The position numbers were made by a program, and so were the translations under genes. Shown piece by piece: positions 8,604 through 16,947 of a DNA stretch of 64,000 nt. The notes beneath the pieces are model-generated. The model made no database searches. It worked only from the letters and a program-made list of their open reading frames with translations, and was not told the DNA's origin. Numbering within the stretch: position 1 is the stretch's first letter; each line of letters opens with the position of its first letter. The DNA comes from Actinoplanes lutulentus (GTDB lineage: Bacteria; Actinomycetota; Actinomycetes; Mycobacteriales; Micromonosporaceae), in contig NZ_QLMJ01000005.1 in the NCBI RefSeq assembly GCF_003259845.1, positions 248,001 to 312,000 of the forward strand, read 5' to 3'.

Positions 8604-9835
8604 CCGAGCCGGAAAGCAGCCCCAAAGCCGAGAAACCTGTTCCTCTCTGGAAACTCGACGGGCCGCAGGCGCTGCTGGCCGCCGGGTCCTTCCTCAACGC
8701 GGTGGCGTTCTTCTCCGCGCTGCCGTTCGCCTCGCTCTACCTGGCCTCGTACACCTCGATGTCGAACGCCGCGATCGGCGCGGTCGTCGGCGGCATCGCC
8801 CTGATCGCCTCGATCGGCGGCGTGGCCGGCGGCATGCTGGTGGACCGGGTCGGCGCCGTACCCCTGATGGGTGTCGGCCTGTCGCTCTACATCGCGATCT
8901 ACGCCGGTCTCAGCGTCGTCCGCGACACCTCGGTGATCATCGGGTTGCTGCTCGGGCTCGGTGTCGCCCGGCTCTTCGTCGAACCGGGTGGCAAGAAGCT
9001 GATGTCGCTCGCGGCCGGCGCCGACGGCCGGATCTTCCGGCTGCGGTACATGATCCTGTGCGGCGGCGCGATCGTCGGCCCGGCGATCGGCGGCCTGCTC
9101 TACGCGATCAGCCCGAAGGTCTTCTTCGCGGTACCGGCCGTCCTGTACGCGATCTACCTGGTGCTGATCGTGGCGCGCCGGTCGATGCTGACCCGGCTGG
9201 AGAACCGGCCGGACGAGGTGACCGGCCACTTCCCGCTCAGCGCGGCGCTGCGTGACGTCCGGCTGCTCGCCGCCACCGGCGCCGGCCTGGCGATCTTCTT
9301 CGTGTTCTCCCAGCTCGAATCGATCATCCCGCTCTACATCAAGGGCGAGTGGGGCGACGACGCGGTCAAGTACTTCGCCGGTCTGTTCATCACGAACGCG
9401 ATCCTGGCCCTGGCTTTCCAAGTACCGATCGACTGGGTCTCCAACCGGATCTCGCGTACCGGATTGGTCTTGATCGGATGTTGTGGCTTCGCGGCGGCGT
9501 TCCTCTGTTTCTGGGCGAGCGGCTTCGCCGGCCTCGCGCTTCTCTACCTCGGCATCGTGTTCTGGACGATCGGTGAGGGTGTGCTGCTGCCGATGCCGGA
9601 CATCGCGGTGCACGAGATCGCGACCGACGACCGCAAAGGCGCCTACTTCGGGTTCGCGGAGATCCGGTACCTCGGCTTCTTCGCCGGGCCGTTCGCCGGC
9701 GGTGTGCTGCTGAGCGGGCGCGACCTCGGTTACTTCGCGATCATGGCGGCGTTCGTCTTCCTCTGTGTGCCCCTGCTGCTCGCCCGCAGATTCACGGCGG
9801 CACCGGCTGAGGGGAGCGTTCATGCCCAGGCCTGA
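8600..9835 (+). CDS. MFS transporter, probable product exporter
   Basis: A 411-residue major facilitator protein with about 11-12 hydrophobic helices. The TTG at 8600 overlaps the stop of the radical SAM gene (TTGA), so it is chosen despite being a rare start. After a short polar N-terminus (PESSPKAEKPVPLWKLD) the first helix begins at ALLAAGSFLNAVAFFSALPF. The loop between helices 2 and 3 has GGMLVDRVGAVPLMG, the usual MFS motif A position. Its place between biosynthetic genes suggests export of, or resistance to, the operon's product; uptake of a precursor cannot be excluded. Confidence 0.8.
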   Translation: MTEPESSPKAEKPVPLWKLDGPQALLAAGSFLNAVAFFSALPFASLYLASYTSMSNAAIGAVVGGIALIASIGGVAGGMLVDRVGAVPLMGVGLSLYIAIYAGLSVVRDTSVIIGLLLGLGVARLFVEPGGKKLMSLAAGADGRIFRLRYMILCGGAIVGPAIGGLLYAISPKVFFAVPAVLYAIYLVLIVARRSMLTRLENRPDEVTGHFPLSAALRDVRLLAATGAGLAIFFVFSQLESIIPLYIKGEWGDDAVKYFAGLFITNAILALAFQVPIDWVSNRISRTGLVLIGCCGFAAAFLCFWASGFAGLALLYLGIVFWTIGEGVLLPMPDIAVHEIATDDRKGAYFGFAEIRYLGFFAGPFAGGVLLSGRDLGYFAIMAAFVFLCVPLLLARRFTAAPAEGSVHAQA

Positions 9836-11036
9836 GTCCGGCCTCATCGTCGTCGCCCATCGCATCCCGGCCTCGGTCACACCGCTGGCCGGCTGGCTCG
9901 CGGACGTCGCGGACCGGGTCGTCCTGATCACCAGCGAGGCGGCGGCACCCGGGTACGCCGGCCGGTTCGGCGAGGTCATCCCGGTCGCGGACTACACCGG
10001 CTCGGACGAGGTGGCCGATCATCTCGACCGGCTGTGCCGCGACGGCCGGGTGGCGAGCATCGTGCACGGCACCGAGGACGACATCCTGCGCATCGCCCGG
10101 GTCCGCGACCGGCACGGCATCGCCGGCCTGAGCTATGACGACGCGCTGGTCTTCCGGGACAAGCACCGGATGAAGGTGGCCGCGGAGGCGGGCGTGCGTA
10201 CCCCGCGGTTCCTGGCGCCGGGTACGCCGGCGGAGGCCGTCGCGTTCGCCGCGAGCGCCGGCTGGCCGGTGGTTGTCAAGCCCCGGCTGAGCTTCGGCTC
10301 GCGCGGTGTCGAGGTCGTCGCCGACGAGGCCGGGCTGCTCCGGCTGATCGCCGAGCGCGGCCTGGACGACATGCTGGTGGAGTCGTACGTGCCGGGCCTG
10401 GTGTACCACGTGGACGGTCTGATGAGCGACGGCCGAGTGCTGGTCGCGGTGCCGTCGCGGTACGTCAACGACTGCCTGTCCTTCACCGACGGCTCGTCGC
10501 TGGGCAGCGTGCAGCTGGACGCCGACGATCCGCTCGCGGCCGCGCTGACGGACTTCACCGAGCGGGCCGTCGCGGTCATGCCGGCCACCGGGCCGACCCC
10601 GTTCCATCTCGAAGTGTTCCGCCACGAGCAGAGCGGTGAGCTGTACTTCTGCGAGATCGCGGCCCGTCTCGGCGGCGGACACATCTACGAGACGCTCACC
10701 CTGGCCATCGGCCGCGACCCGGTGGAGCTCTGGTTCCGCCACCAAGCCGGTCTGGACGCCGGCGGCACCACGTTCACCCGCGACCCGGAGCGTTACGGCT
10801 TCCTGCTGGTGCCGCCCCGGGCCGGAACCCTGGAAGAGATCAAGGACATCCCCATGCCACCTGCGGTGTTGCGGCACAGCACACCGGACGACCTGCCACA
10901 GACCTATCAGGCCGCCACGGCCTCGACCGACACGGTCGCCTCCTTCGTCGTGACCGGCGCCGGCGCCGCGGAGGTCGAGGCCTCGGTCCGCGCCTGCATG
11001 CGATGGACCGAGGACGCGTTGAGGTGGTCCGCGTGA
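9822..11036 (+). CDS. ATP-grasp ligase, third operon gene
   Basis: A 404-residue ATP-grasp protein. The ATG at 9822 lies inside the end of the MFS gene (14-base overlap) and follows GAGGGGAG. The N-terminal domain starts LIVVAHRIPASVTPLAGW. The ATP-binding segment is WPVVVKPRLSFGSRGVEVV near residue 150, with MLVESYVPGLVYHVDGLM and the metal-site strand FHLEVF...FCEIAARLGGGHIYETL. This combination recalls ligases of the BL00235/CARNS-like group that act on amino acids. It completes a set of three different ATP-grasp enzymes in one operon. Confidence 0.85.
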   Translation: MPRPESGLIVVAHRIPASVTPLAGWLADVADRVVLITSEAAAPGYAGRFGEVIPVADYTGSDEVADHLDRLCRDGRVASIVHGTEDDILRIARVRDRHGIAGLSYDDALVFRDKHRMKVAAEAGVRTPRFLAPGTPAEAVAFAASAGWPVVVKPRLSFGSRGVEVVADEAGLLRLIAERGLDDMLVESYVPGLVYHVDGLMSDGRVLVAVPSRYVNDCLSFTDGSSLGSVQLDADDPLAAALTDFTERAVAVMPATGPTPFHLEVFRHEQSGELYFCEIAARLGGGHIYETLTLAIGRDPVELWFRHQAGLDAGGTTFTRDPERYGFLLVPPRAGTLEEIKDIPMPPAVLRHSTPDDLPQTYQAATASTDTVASFVVTGAGAAEVEASVRACMRWTEDALRWSA

Positions 11037-11416
11037 GCGAATACGACTTCACCGGCACCCACGTGCTCTGCGACGTGACCGGCATCGCGCCCGACCGCAT
11101 CGCCGACAACGCGCTGATCCTCGACGCGATCCGCCGCGGCATCGAGGAGTCCGGCGCCGAGCTGTGCGGCGTGCAGACGAAGAACTTCGAGCCGTCCGGC
11201 GTGACCGCCGTCTACGTGCTGTCCGAGTCGCACGTCTCCGTGCACACGTACCCCGAGTCGGGATCGCTGTTCATGGACGCGTTCACCTGCGGGACCCGGT
11301 GCGAGCCGCAGCGGATCGTCGAGGTCCTGCTCGACGCGCTCGGCCCGTGCGAGTACCGCACCAGCGTGGTCAGCCGCGGCCGCCCGGTCCGTTCCCTGGT
11401 CCCGGCGGTCGGCTGA
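11033..11416 (+). CDS. speD: SpeD-type S-adenosylmethionine decarboxylase proenzyme
   Basis: A 127-residue pyruvoyl-dependent decarboxylase of the short prokaryotic SpeD type. The GTG at 11033 overlaps the ATP-grasp stop (GTGA). The motif LSESHVSVHTYPE gives the self-cleavage site between Glu65 and Ser66, the Ser becoming the pyruvoyl group. His71 and Cys86 (in MDAFTCG) match His68 and Cys83 of the Thermotoga enzyme at a constant offset of three. The normal product is decarboxylated AdoMet, the aminopropyl donor for polyamines, but no aminopropyltransferase (SpeE) gene is in the window. Some SpeD homologues have been recruited as ornithine or arginine decarboxylases, so the substrate is open. 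Confidence 0.88.
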   Translation: MSEYDFTGTHVLCDVTGIAPDRIADNALILDAIRRGIEESGAELCGVQTKNFEPSGVTAVYVLSESHVSVHTYPESGSLFMDAFTCGTRCEPQRIVEVLLDALGPCEYRTSVVSRGRPVRSLVPAVG

Positions 11417-11417
11417 G

Positions 11418-12635
11418 ATGCTCCCGGCCGAGATTCTGGGCGCGGAGGCGGCGCTCACCGAGCGTGGTGTGGGCGTCGGCGGGATGAGCGCCCGCGCGGC
11501 CAACGCGAGCGCCGCGGACCGTTCCGGCTCTGCCGCGCACGCGGCTCTCGACACCTTCCACACGATCAAAACCACCTTTCCGTACGCCGAAACGACCGCC
11601 CATCTGTGTGCGGCCGGCCGGATGAGCGCCGATCGGCAACTCGTCACCCGCCTGGCCGGACTCCGCGACGAGCTGGCCGGCGCCGTACCCGGTTCCCGGC
11701 CCGGCCGGCTCGCGGCGTGGTTGCCGATGACCTGTGACCAGGACACCGGCGGGTACACCACCTATGCCGGGCTGGAACCGCATCAGGCCCTGACGGCAGC
11801 CCGGCCGCCGGCGGACTGGCGATCCGCGACGGACGAGGTCTGCGTGGCGGCCCTCGCCGAGCTGGCCGCCACCGAGGCGGCGGCGCTCGGCCACGAGGAC
11901 GCGGTGGTCCGGGCCCGGCTGCGCGGTGTGGCCCGGCTGCTGACCCGCGCCGACGTCCTCGCACCCGCGTTCCCGCTGGAGGACCTGGGCGTCGCCGCTG
12001 TCCTCGCCGACGCGGACGAGTCGCTGCCGGCCCTCGCCGACGCGATGGAACGAGCCGCCAAGTCGGTACGGGATCAGGTCGCGAGCGACGTGGCCGACGT
12101 GGTGGCGACAACCGCGCTGCCCACCACCCGGCTGCACGACGAGATCATGTTCATCCGCACGATCCAGATCTTCGAGACCATGTACGAGCAGATCGGCCGC
12201 TCGGTGGTGGAGGCGGCCGACGTCGCCGGCGAGGGCGACCCCGCGGCCGCGGCGGATGTGCTCGCCGCCGCCACCGAACGGCTGGGCGCGGTGTCCGCGC
12301 TCTTCCGGGTGCTGGGCACCATGCCGGTCGAGGTGTTCGCGGTGATCCGCGGCTTCACCACCGGCCGTAGCGCGGTCCAGTCGGTGACCTATCGGCAGAT
12401 CGAGGAGGCCTGCGCGCAGGACGTCTACCTGCGCGTTCGCGGCACCGGGCCGGCCGAGCGGCTCGCCGGTGAGATGCGCCGGCTGGACGCGGCCTGGCGG
12501 CGGATGAAACGCGGCCACTGGGGCCTGACGCTGCGCATCATCGGCACGGTGCCCGGGACCGGCGGCACCTCCGGAGCGTCGTACCTGCGCGGGGCAGCCG
12601 AGACCCCGCTCTTCCCAGCGCTGACGGGAGCGTGA
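11418..12635 (+). CDS. Tryptophan 2,3-dioxygenase-like haem protein, rearranged
   Basis: A 405-residue protein whose C-terminal 165 residues match the tryptophan 2,3-dioxygenase fold. HDEIMFIR begins at residue 240; LGTMPVEVFAVIRGF and VQSVTYRQIEE match the substrate-binding helices; GHWGLTLRIIG holds the predicted haem-ligand His367; and PGTGGTSGASYL matches the GTGGSSG loop. Ile249 replaces the His that contacts the indole in classical enzymes, and about 70 residues between the substrate helices and the haem helix are missing. About 235 residues of unrecognised helical sequence precede the core. It belongs to the haem-dependent aromatic oxygenase superfamily, but ordinary kynurenine formation looks unlikely. 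Confidence 0.75.
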   Translation: MLPAEILGAEAALTERGVGVGGMSARAANASAADRSGSAAHAALDTFHTIKTTFPYAETTAHLCAAGRMSADRQLVTRLAGLRDELAGAVPGSRPGRLAAWLPMTCDQDTGGYTTYAGLEPHQALTAARPPADWRSATDEVCVAALAELAATEAAALGHEDAVVRARLRGVARLLTRADVLAPAFPLEDLGVAAVLADADESLPALADAMERAAKSVRDQVASDVADVVATTALPTTRLHDEIMFIRTIQIFETMYEQIGRSVVEAADVAGEGDPAAAADVLAAATERLGAVSALFRVLGTMPVEVFAVIRGFTTGRSAVQSVTYRQIEEACAQDVYLRVRGTGPAERLAGEMRRLDAAWRRMKRGHWGLTLRIIGTVPGTGGTSGASYLRGAAETPLFPALTGA

Positions 12636-12636
12636 C

Positions 12637-13635
12637 ATGAACCAGGACAACAACGCCCAGCTTCGGCGCAAGATCATGGGCTATCTCGTGTCGCAGGCCA
12701 TCTTCGCGGTCTGTGAGCTGGGCGTACCGGACCGGCTGGCGGCCGGCCCGATGCCGTTGCCCGAGCTGGCCCGGGACCGCGGCGCCGATCCGGACGCGCT
12801 GCGCCGGTTCCTGCGGGTGCTGGCCGGCGAGGGCCTGTTCACCGAGCCCGCCCCGGACCTGTTCGCCCTCGCCGAGCTGGGCGAGCTGCTGTGCACCGGC
12901 GCCGACGGCTCGCTGCACCACCTGGCCGGGTTGATGAGCGGTGAGGCGTACCAGGCGTGGGGGGCCGCGCCGTACTCGGTCCGGACCGGTGCGGCCGGGT
13001 TCGACCAGGTCTACGGCATGCCGTACTTCGCCTGGCTGGCCGAGAACCCGGCCGAGGCCGAACGGTTCGATCAGGGCCAGGCCGGGCTCGTCGAGGTACG
13101 CCTGCTGCCGCTGCTCGACCGCGACTGGTCCGGCGTGACGTCGGTGGTCGACGTCGGCGGCGGCAACGGCATGCTGCTGGCAAGGCTGGCGGCACGGCAC
13201 CCGCACCTGACCGGTGTGGTCTTCGACCTGCCGCACGTCGTGGAGAGCGCCGGACCGGCGTTGACCGAGGTGGCCGACCGGGTGGGCACGGCCGGCGGCG
13301 ACTTCTTCGACAAGGTGCCGCCCGGCGCTGACGCGTACGTGCTGTCGCAGATCCTGCACGACTGGAACGACGAGCGGGCCGGGGTGATCCTGGCGAACTG
13401 CCGGCAGGCGATGCCCGGCAACGGCCGGCTGTTCATCGTCGAGCAGATCCTCGATCCGGATGCCGGGTCCGGGCCGGCGGCCCTGCTGGACCTGCACATG
13501 CTGGTGCTGCTCGGTGGCCGGGAACGCACCCGTGCGGACTGGGAGCGGCTGCTGCACGAGACCGGGTTCGTCCTGGAGTCGGTCACCGCCGGTCCCCGGT
13601 CGTCGCTGCTTACCGCGCGGCCTCGGACGAGCTGA
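12637..13635 (+). CDS. AdoMet-dependent O-methyltransferase (Methyltransf_2 type)
   Basis: A 332-residue member of the acetylserotonin/caffeate O-methyltransferase-like family, common in natural-product loci. The N-terminal winged-helix dimerisation domain covers residues 1-95 (VSQAIFAVCELGVPDRLA; DALRRFLRVLAGEGLFTE). The AdoMet-binding domain shows VVDVGGGNGMLLARLA, VVFDLPHVV, GDFFDKVPPGADAY and LSQILHDWND, the last containing the catalytic His region. It starts two bases after the haem-protein gene and is the last gene of the operon. Its 3' end overlaps the convergent small membrane-protein gene by 26 bases. It could also use decarboxylated AdoMet or assist the radical SAM enzyme; both are speculation. 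Confidence 0.85.
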   Translation: MNQDNNAQLRRKIMGYLVSQAIFAVCELGVPDRLAAGPMPLPELARDRGADPDALRRFLRVLAGEGLFTEPAPDLFALAELGELLCTGADGSLHHLAGLMSGEAYQAWGAAPYSVRTGAAGFDQVYGMPYFAWLAENPAEAERFDQGQAGLVEVRLLPLLDRDWSGVTSVVDVGGGNGMLLARLAARHPHLTGVVFDLPHVVESAGPALTEVADRVGTAGGDFFDKVPPGADAYVLSQILHDWNDERAGVILANCRQAMPGNGRLFIVEQILDPDAGSGPAALLDLHMLVLLGGRERTRADWERLLHETGFVLESVTAGPRSSLLTARPRTS

Positions 13636-14050
13636 CCCGAGCGGCGCGGCGGGCGTCGTAGATCAGGGCCAGACCGGTGACGACCGCTCCGGCGGCCTCC
13701 CACAGCGCCACCCCGATGAAGCCGGACGGCGCCACCTCGGTCACCACCAGGGCCGTGAACACCGTGAACGTCAGCAGCCGGAACGGGACCGTGAAGCGGA
13801 AGAACGGCCGCCATTCGGTCGCGGCGGCCACCACGTAGTACACGCCCATGTTCAGCGACGCCATCGACGACGCCGCCAGGAAGACGCGGGTGTAGTCGAA
13901 CTGCGAGCGCTGGTTCGCCGGGATCGAGGCGAGGCCCATGTTGTCCAGCACGACCGACGGCAAGGCCAGTCCGAGGGCGCCGAAGAGCGCTGCCATGACG
14001 CCGAAGACGGCGATCGTCCAGCCTGCTGCCGAGTGCGGGAAGAATCTCAC
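13610..14050 (-). CDS. Small four-helix membrane protein
   Basis: A 146-residue protein with about four transmembrane helices (WTIAVFGVMAALFGALGLAL; VFLAASSMASLNMGVYYVV; FRLLTFTVFTALVVTEV; GFIGVALWEAAGAVVTGLAL). The GTG at 14050 overlaps the stop of the flavin reductase gene (GTGA), so it is the last gene of the monooxygenase operon. It is of unknown function. The 3' end overlaps the convergent methyltransferase gene. Confidence 0.7.
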   Translation of the reverse strand: MRFFPHSAAGWTIAVFGVMAALFGALGLALPSVVLDNMGLASIPANQRSQFDYTRVFLAASSMASLNMGVYYVVAAATEWRPFFRFTVPFRLLTFTVFTALVVTEVAPSGFIGVALWEAAGAVVTGLALIYDARRAARVSSSEAAR

Positions 14051-14544
14051 GGGGGTGAATCTAGTAGGCGGCGGTACCGGCTGCCGTGGAAGACCAGGGG
14101 CGCGACGTCCGGGTCGGCGTCCAGGTCGTGGACCCGCAGCAGCACGATGTCGTGGTCACCGGCCGGGATCTGCTGCTCGATGGAGCAGTCCAGCCACGCG
14201 CTGGAGCCGTCGAGCAGGATCGCGCCGTCGGCACTGGCCTGCCAGTCCAGCGCCGCGAACCGGTCGGTGTCACGGGCGCTGAGCTGCCGGCCGGCGTTCT
14301 CCTGGTGGGCGCCGAGGACGCTCACCCCGATCCGCGCGGCCTCCCGGAGCACCGGCCAGGTGGTCGAGGTGTGCGCCACGCAGACCGAGACCATCGGCGG
14401 GTCGAGCGACACGGAGACGAACGAGTTGGCGGCGAGGCCGGTGGGCACCCCGTCGACCAGCGCGGCGAGGACGGTCACGCCGGTCGGGAAGGACCCGAAG
14501 ACCCGTCGCAGCCGTAGTGGTTCGAGCGCCGATCGCATGGTCAT
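14047..14544 (-). CDS. Flavin reductase (FMN), HpaC/DszD-like
   Basis: A 165-residue flavin reductase-like domain protein that supplies reduced FMN to partner monooxygenases. The ATG at 14544 is preceded by AGGAG at 7 bases. The family features are FGSFPTGVTVLAALVDG at the N-terminus, GLAANSFVSVSLDPPMVSVC (flavin-phosphate binding), ISVLGAHQE-like sequence and DHDIVLLRVHDL near the end. It sits in one operon with three FMN-dependent monooxygenase homologues, which fits the two-component reductase/oxygenase systems of sulfonate, dibenzothiophene sulfone or nitrilotriacetate breakdown. Confidence 0.88.
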   Translation of the reverse strand: MTMRSALEPLRLRRVFGSFPTGVTVLAALVDGVPTGLAANSFVSVSLDPPMVSVCVAHTSTTWPVLREAARIGVSVLGAHQENAGRQLSARDTDRFAALDWQASADGAILLDGSSAWLDCSIEQQIPAGDHDIVLLRVHDLDADPDVAPLVFHGSRYRRLLDSPP

Positions 14545-14602
14545 GTGGGTGCTCCTGTTCCGCTGCTTCGAGGCTATGCGCGGTTTCGTCCCGATGGGTG
14601 AT

Positions 14603-15676
14603 CTAGGGATGCACATCACGGGCGGCGAACGAGAACCGGTGCGGCCCCGATGCCCCACCGGCCAGGTCGGCGACCAGCTCACCGATCGCCGGCGTGAACT
14701 TGAACCCATGCCCGGAGAATCCGGCGGCAACCACCAGCGGACCGGTCCGGTCGACAATGAAGTCCGAGGTCGGCGTCGTGGTGTAGGTGCAGCTGATCGG
14801 CGCGGCCGTCGCCGGATCCACGCCCGGCACCCACGAGCGGACGTAATCGGCCAGCTGCGCGGCACGCGATGGCTCGGCGGCGAAGTCGCGCGAATCCGGG
14901 TCGACCGGGATGCCGGTGCCGTGCAGGCCGACCTTCACGCCCTCACCCGGCGTGAGCATGCCGTAGACCTCGTGCCCGTGGTGGATGAAGCTGGGCCACC
15001 GGACGTCCTCGGAAAGCGGGGTGAAATGCGCCGGCTGCTCCTGCGTCACCGTCAACGAAACCGGAAACGGCAGCAGCTTGGACGTCCACGCTCCGACCGC
15101 CACCACCACCCGGCGCGCGTGCACCACACCGTCATCGGTGACGACCTCGGCGTGGTCGTTTCCGCGTACAACAATGTGCCGGACCGGAGTCTCGTGCTTG
15201 ACCACCGCGCCCTGCGAGGCGGCGGCCGCCTGCAGGGCGGTGACCGCATGGTCCGCGTGCACCCGGCCGGTGCTGGGGTGGAAGAAGGCCGGACCGTCGA
15301 AGCGCAGGCCGGGCCAGCGTTCGGCGGCCTCGTCGCGGGCGAGCCACTGGCCGGGAACGCCCGCGGCATCCATCGCGGCGGCGATCGGCTCGACCAGCGC
15401 CGGATCGCCGTGATCGACGCCGCCGGTCAGATCCAGCAGGTCGGTGCCGGTCGCCGACTCGAGCTCGGACCAGAGCGTCAGGGCGCGGCGGGCGAGCGCG
15501 ATGTAATCGGGTTCCGCGTAGACGAGCCGGAAGATCCGGGACGCGCCGTGCGAGGCGCCCTGGTGATGGCCCGGCGCGAAGCGTTCCAGCAGCAGCACGT
15601 CCTTGCCGCGCCGGGCCAGCTGCCACGCCGCCGCGGAGCCCATCGCTCCACCGCCGACCACCACGACGTCGATCAT
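14603..15676 (-). CDS. FAD-dependent N-methyl amino acid oxidase (SolA/MSOX type)
   Basis: A 357-residue enzyme of the monomeric sarcosine oxidase / N-methyltryptophan oxidase family, which oxidatively demethylates secondary amino acids with covalently bound FAD. The FAD motif is VVVGGGAMGSAAAWQLARRG, followed by the family-typical HHQGASHGASRIFRLVYAE. VVVAVGAWTSKLLPF and GFSGHGFKFTPAIGELVADL are the C-terminal flavin contacts. The motif that usually supplies the covalent Cys (CxYT) appears as SCTYTTTPTSDF. The start overlaps the stop of the upstream monooxygenase gene. Its presence suggests that the operon handles an N-methylated or secondary-amine compound as well as reduced-flavin oxygenation. 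Confidence 0.85.
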   Translation of the reverse strand: MIDVVVVGGGAMGSAAAWQLARRGKDVLLLERFAPGHHQGASHGASRIFRLVYAEPDYIALARRALTLWSELESATGTDLLDLTGGVDHGDPALVEPIAAAMDAAGVPGQWLARDEAAERWPGLRFDGPAFFHPSTGRVHADHAVTALQAAAASQGAVVKHETPVRHIVVRGNDHAEVVTDDGVVHARRVVVAVGAWTSKLLPFPVSLTVTQEQPAHFTPLSEDVRWPSFIHHGHEVYGMLTPGEGVKVGLHGTGIPVDPDSRDFAAEPSRAAQLADYVRSWVPGVDPATAAPISCTYTTTPTSDFIVDRTGPLVVAAGFSGHGFKFTPAIGELVADLAGGASGPHRFSFAARDVHP

Positions 15677-16947
15677 GTGGGTTCCTCCAGGCCGAGATTC
15701 GAGCGCAGTGTCGCGCCCCGGTAGTCATCCTTCACGATGCCGCGTTTGCGCAGCTCATGGAGCAGACCATTAACGACGAAATCATGGGTACGGTCGTCGG
15801 CCAGCCCACCCAGCGACAGCACGTCCAGCACACCGGCCCGGAACCGTTCCTCGACCGCGTCGGCGAGCTGCTCCGGCGTCCCGGCCACCGACCAGTGCCC
15901 GGTGTCCTGCGCTGCCTGGATGAGTTCGCGCAGCGTGCGGCCTTCCCGGATCAGCCGGCTGAAGATCTCGGCTCGCCCTCGCCGCCGGTTGATGCCAGAA
16001 ATATCCGGAATCAGGACCTCGGGCAGCGGCTCGTCCAGCTTCGCCTCGGTCAGATCCACGCCGCCGCCGAGCATGTCCGCGACCAGGGCGCGTCCGGCTT
16101 CGTAGTCGATCGCTTCCCGCCGTTCCCGGACCAGGCGCTGAGCCTCCGACTCAGAAGCCCCGAACGTCGCATGGAAAGAACTGAAGATCAACGGCCCTTG
16201 GGTACGCCCCAACGCCCCGGCCTGTGCCCGAATCTCCGAGGTGAACCGATGCGCGTCGGCCAGTGTCGCCAGCGCGGTGAACACCACTTCGGCGTACCGG
16301 GCGCCCAGTGCGATCCCGGCAGCGGACTGGCCGGCCTGGATGAGCACCGGCCGGCCTTGCGGCAGCGGCGGGATGTTGATCGGTCCCTCGACGCTGAAGA
16401 ACTCGCCCTCGAAGTTCACCGGCTTGATCAGCGACGTGTCGAGTACCGCCTTGCCGCCCGGTCCGAGCCGCAGCGAGCCCGGTTTCCAGCTGTCCCAGAG
16501 CGCGTTCACCACCTCGATCGTCTCGGCTGCGCGGGCGTACCGCTGCTCCGGCGACGGCAGCCCGCCGGGACCGAAGTTCTGCTCGCCGATCGACGAGGTG
16601 ACCAGGTTCCACGCGGCCCGGCCGTTGCTGAGATGGTCCAGCGTGCCGAAGAGCCGGGCCAGGTTGAACGGGTGATGGAACGTGGTCGACACGGTCGCGA
16701 TCAGCCCGGCCTTCGAGGTGACCTGGCTGAGGGCGGCCACGAACATCAGCGGCTCCTGTGCCCCGATCGTGCCCTGCGCGCCGAAGACCAGCAGGTCCGG
16801 CACGAAGAGCGCGTCGATCCGGGCCGCCTCGGCGCGCTGTGCCACGAGCCGGGCGGTGTCCAGGGTGGATCGGGTGGGATCCAGGGCCAGTTCGTACGGG
16901 CCCGGGTGCCCACCGGCCGAGGCGATGGTGGACAGGAAGCGGGTCAC
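15673..16947 (-). CDS. FMN-dependent monooxygenase, NtaA/SnaA/DszA family
   Basis: A 424-residue bacterial-luciferase-like monooxygenase. Typical family segments are TARLVAQRAEAARIDALFVPD, EPLMFVAALSQVTSKAGLIA, FHHPFNLARLFGTLDHLSNG, AAWNLVTSS and the flavin-binding INIPPLPQGRPVLIQAGQS. Family members cleave C-S or C-N bonds of sulfonates, sulfones or aminopolycarboxylates with FMNH2 supplied by a separate reductase, here the downstream gene. The GTG at 16947 overlaps the upstream stop (GTGA). Length is normal for the family. The actual substrate cannot be read from sequence. Confidence 0.88.
   Translation of the reverse strand: MTRFLSTIASAGGHPGPYELALDPTRSTLDTARLVAQRAEAARIDALFVPDLLVFGAQGTIGAQEPLMFVAALSQVTSKAGLIATVSTTFHHPFNLARLFGTLDHLSNGRAAWNLVTSSIGEQNFGPGGLPSPEQRYARAAETIEVVNALWDSWKPGSLRLGPGGKAVLDTSLIKPVNFEGEFFSVEGPINIPPLPQGRPVLIQAGQSAAGIALGARYAEVVFTALATLADAHRFTSEIRAQAGALGRTQGPLIFSSFHATFGASESEAQRLVRERREAIDYEAGRALVADMLGGGVDLTEAKLDEPLPEVLIPDISGINRRRGRAEIFSRLIREGRTLRELIQAAQDTGHWSVAGTPEQLADAVEERFRAGVLDVLSLGGLADDRTHDFVVNGLLHELRKRGIVKDDYRGATLRSNLGLEEPT

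Noticed and set aside
8480..9979. A 499-codon open frame on the minus strand opposite the MFS gene
   Set aside because: It is antisense to two well-supported genes; its Arg/Asp/Gln-rich composition is the usual shadow of high-GC coding sequence and it has no ribosome site.
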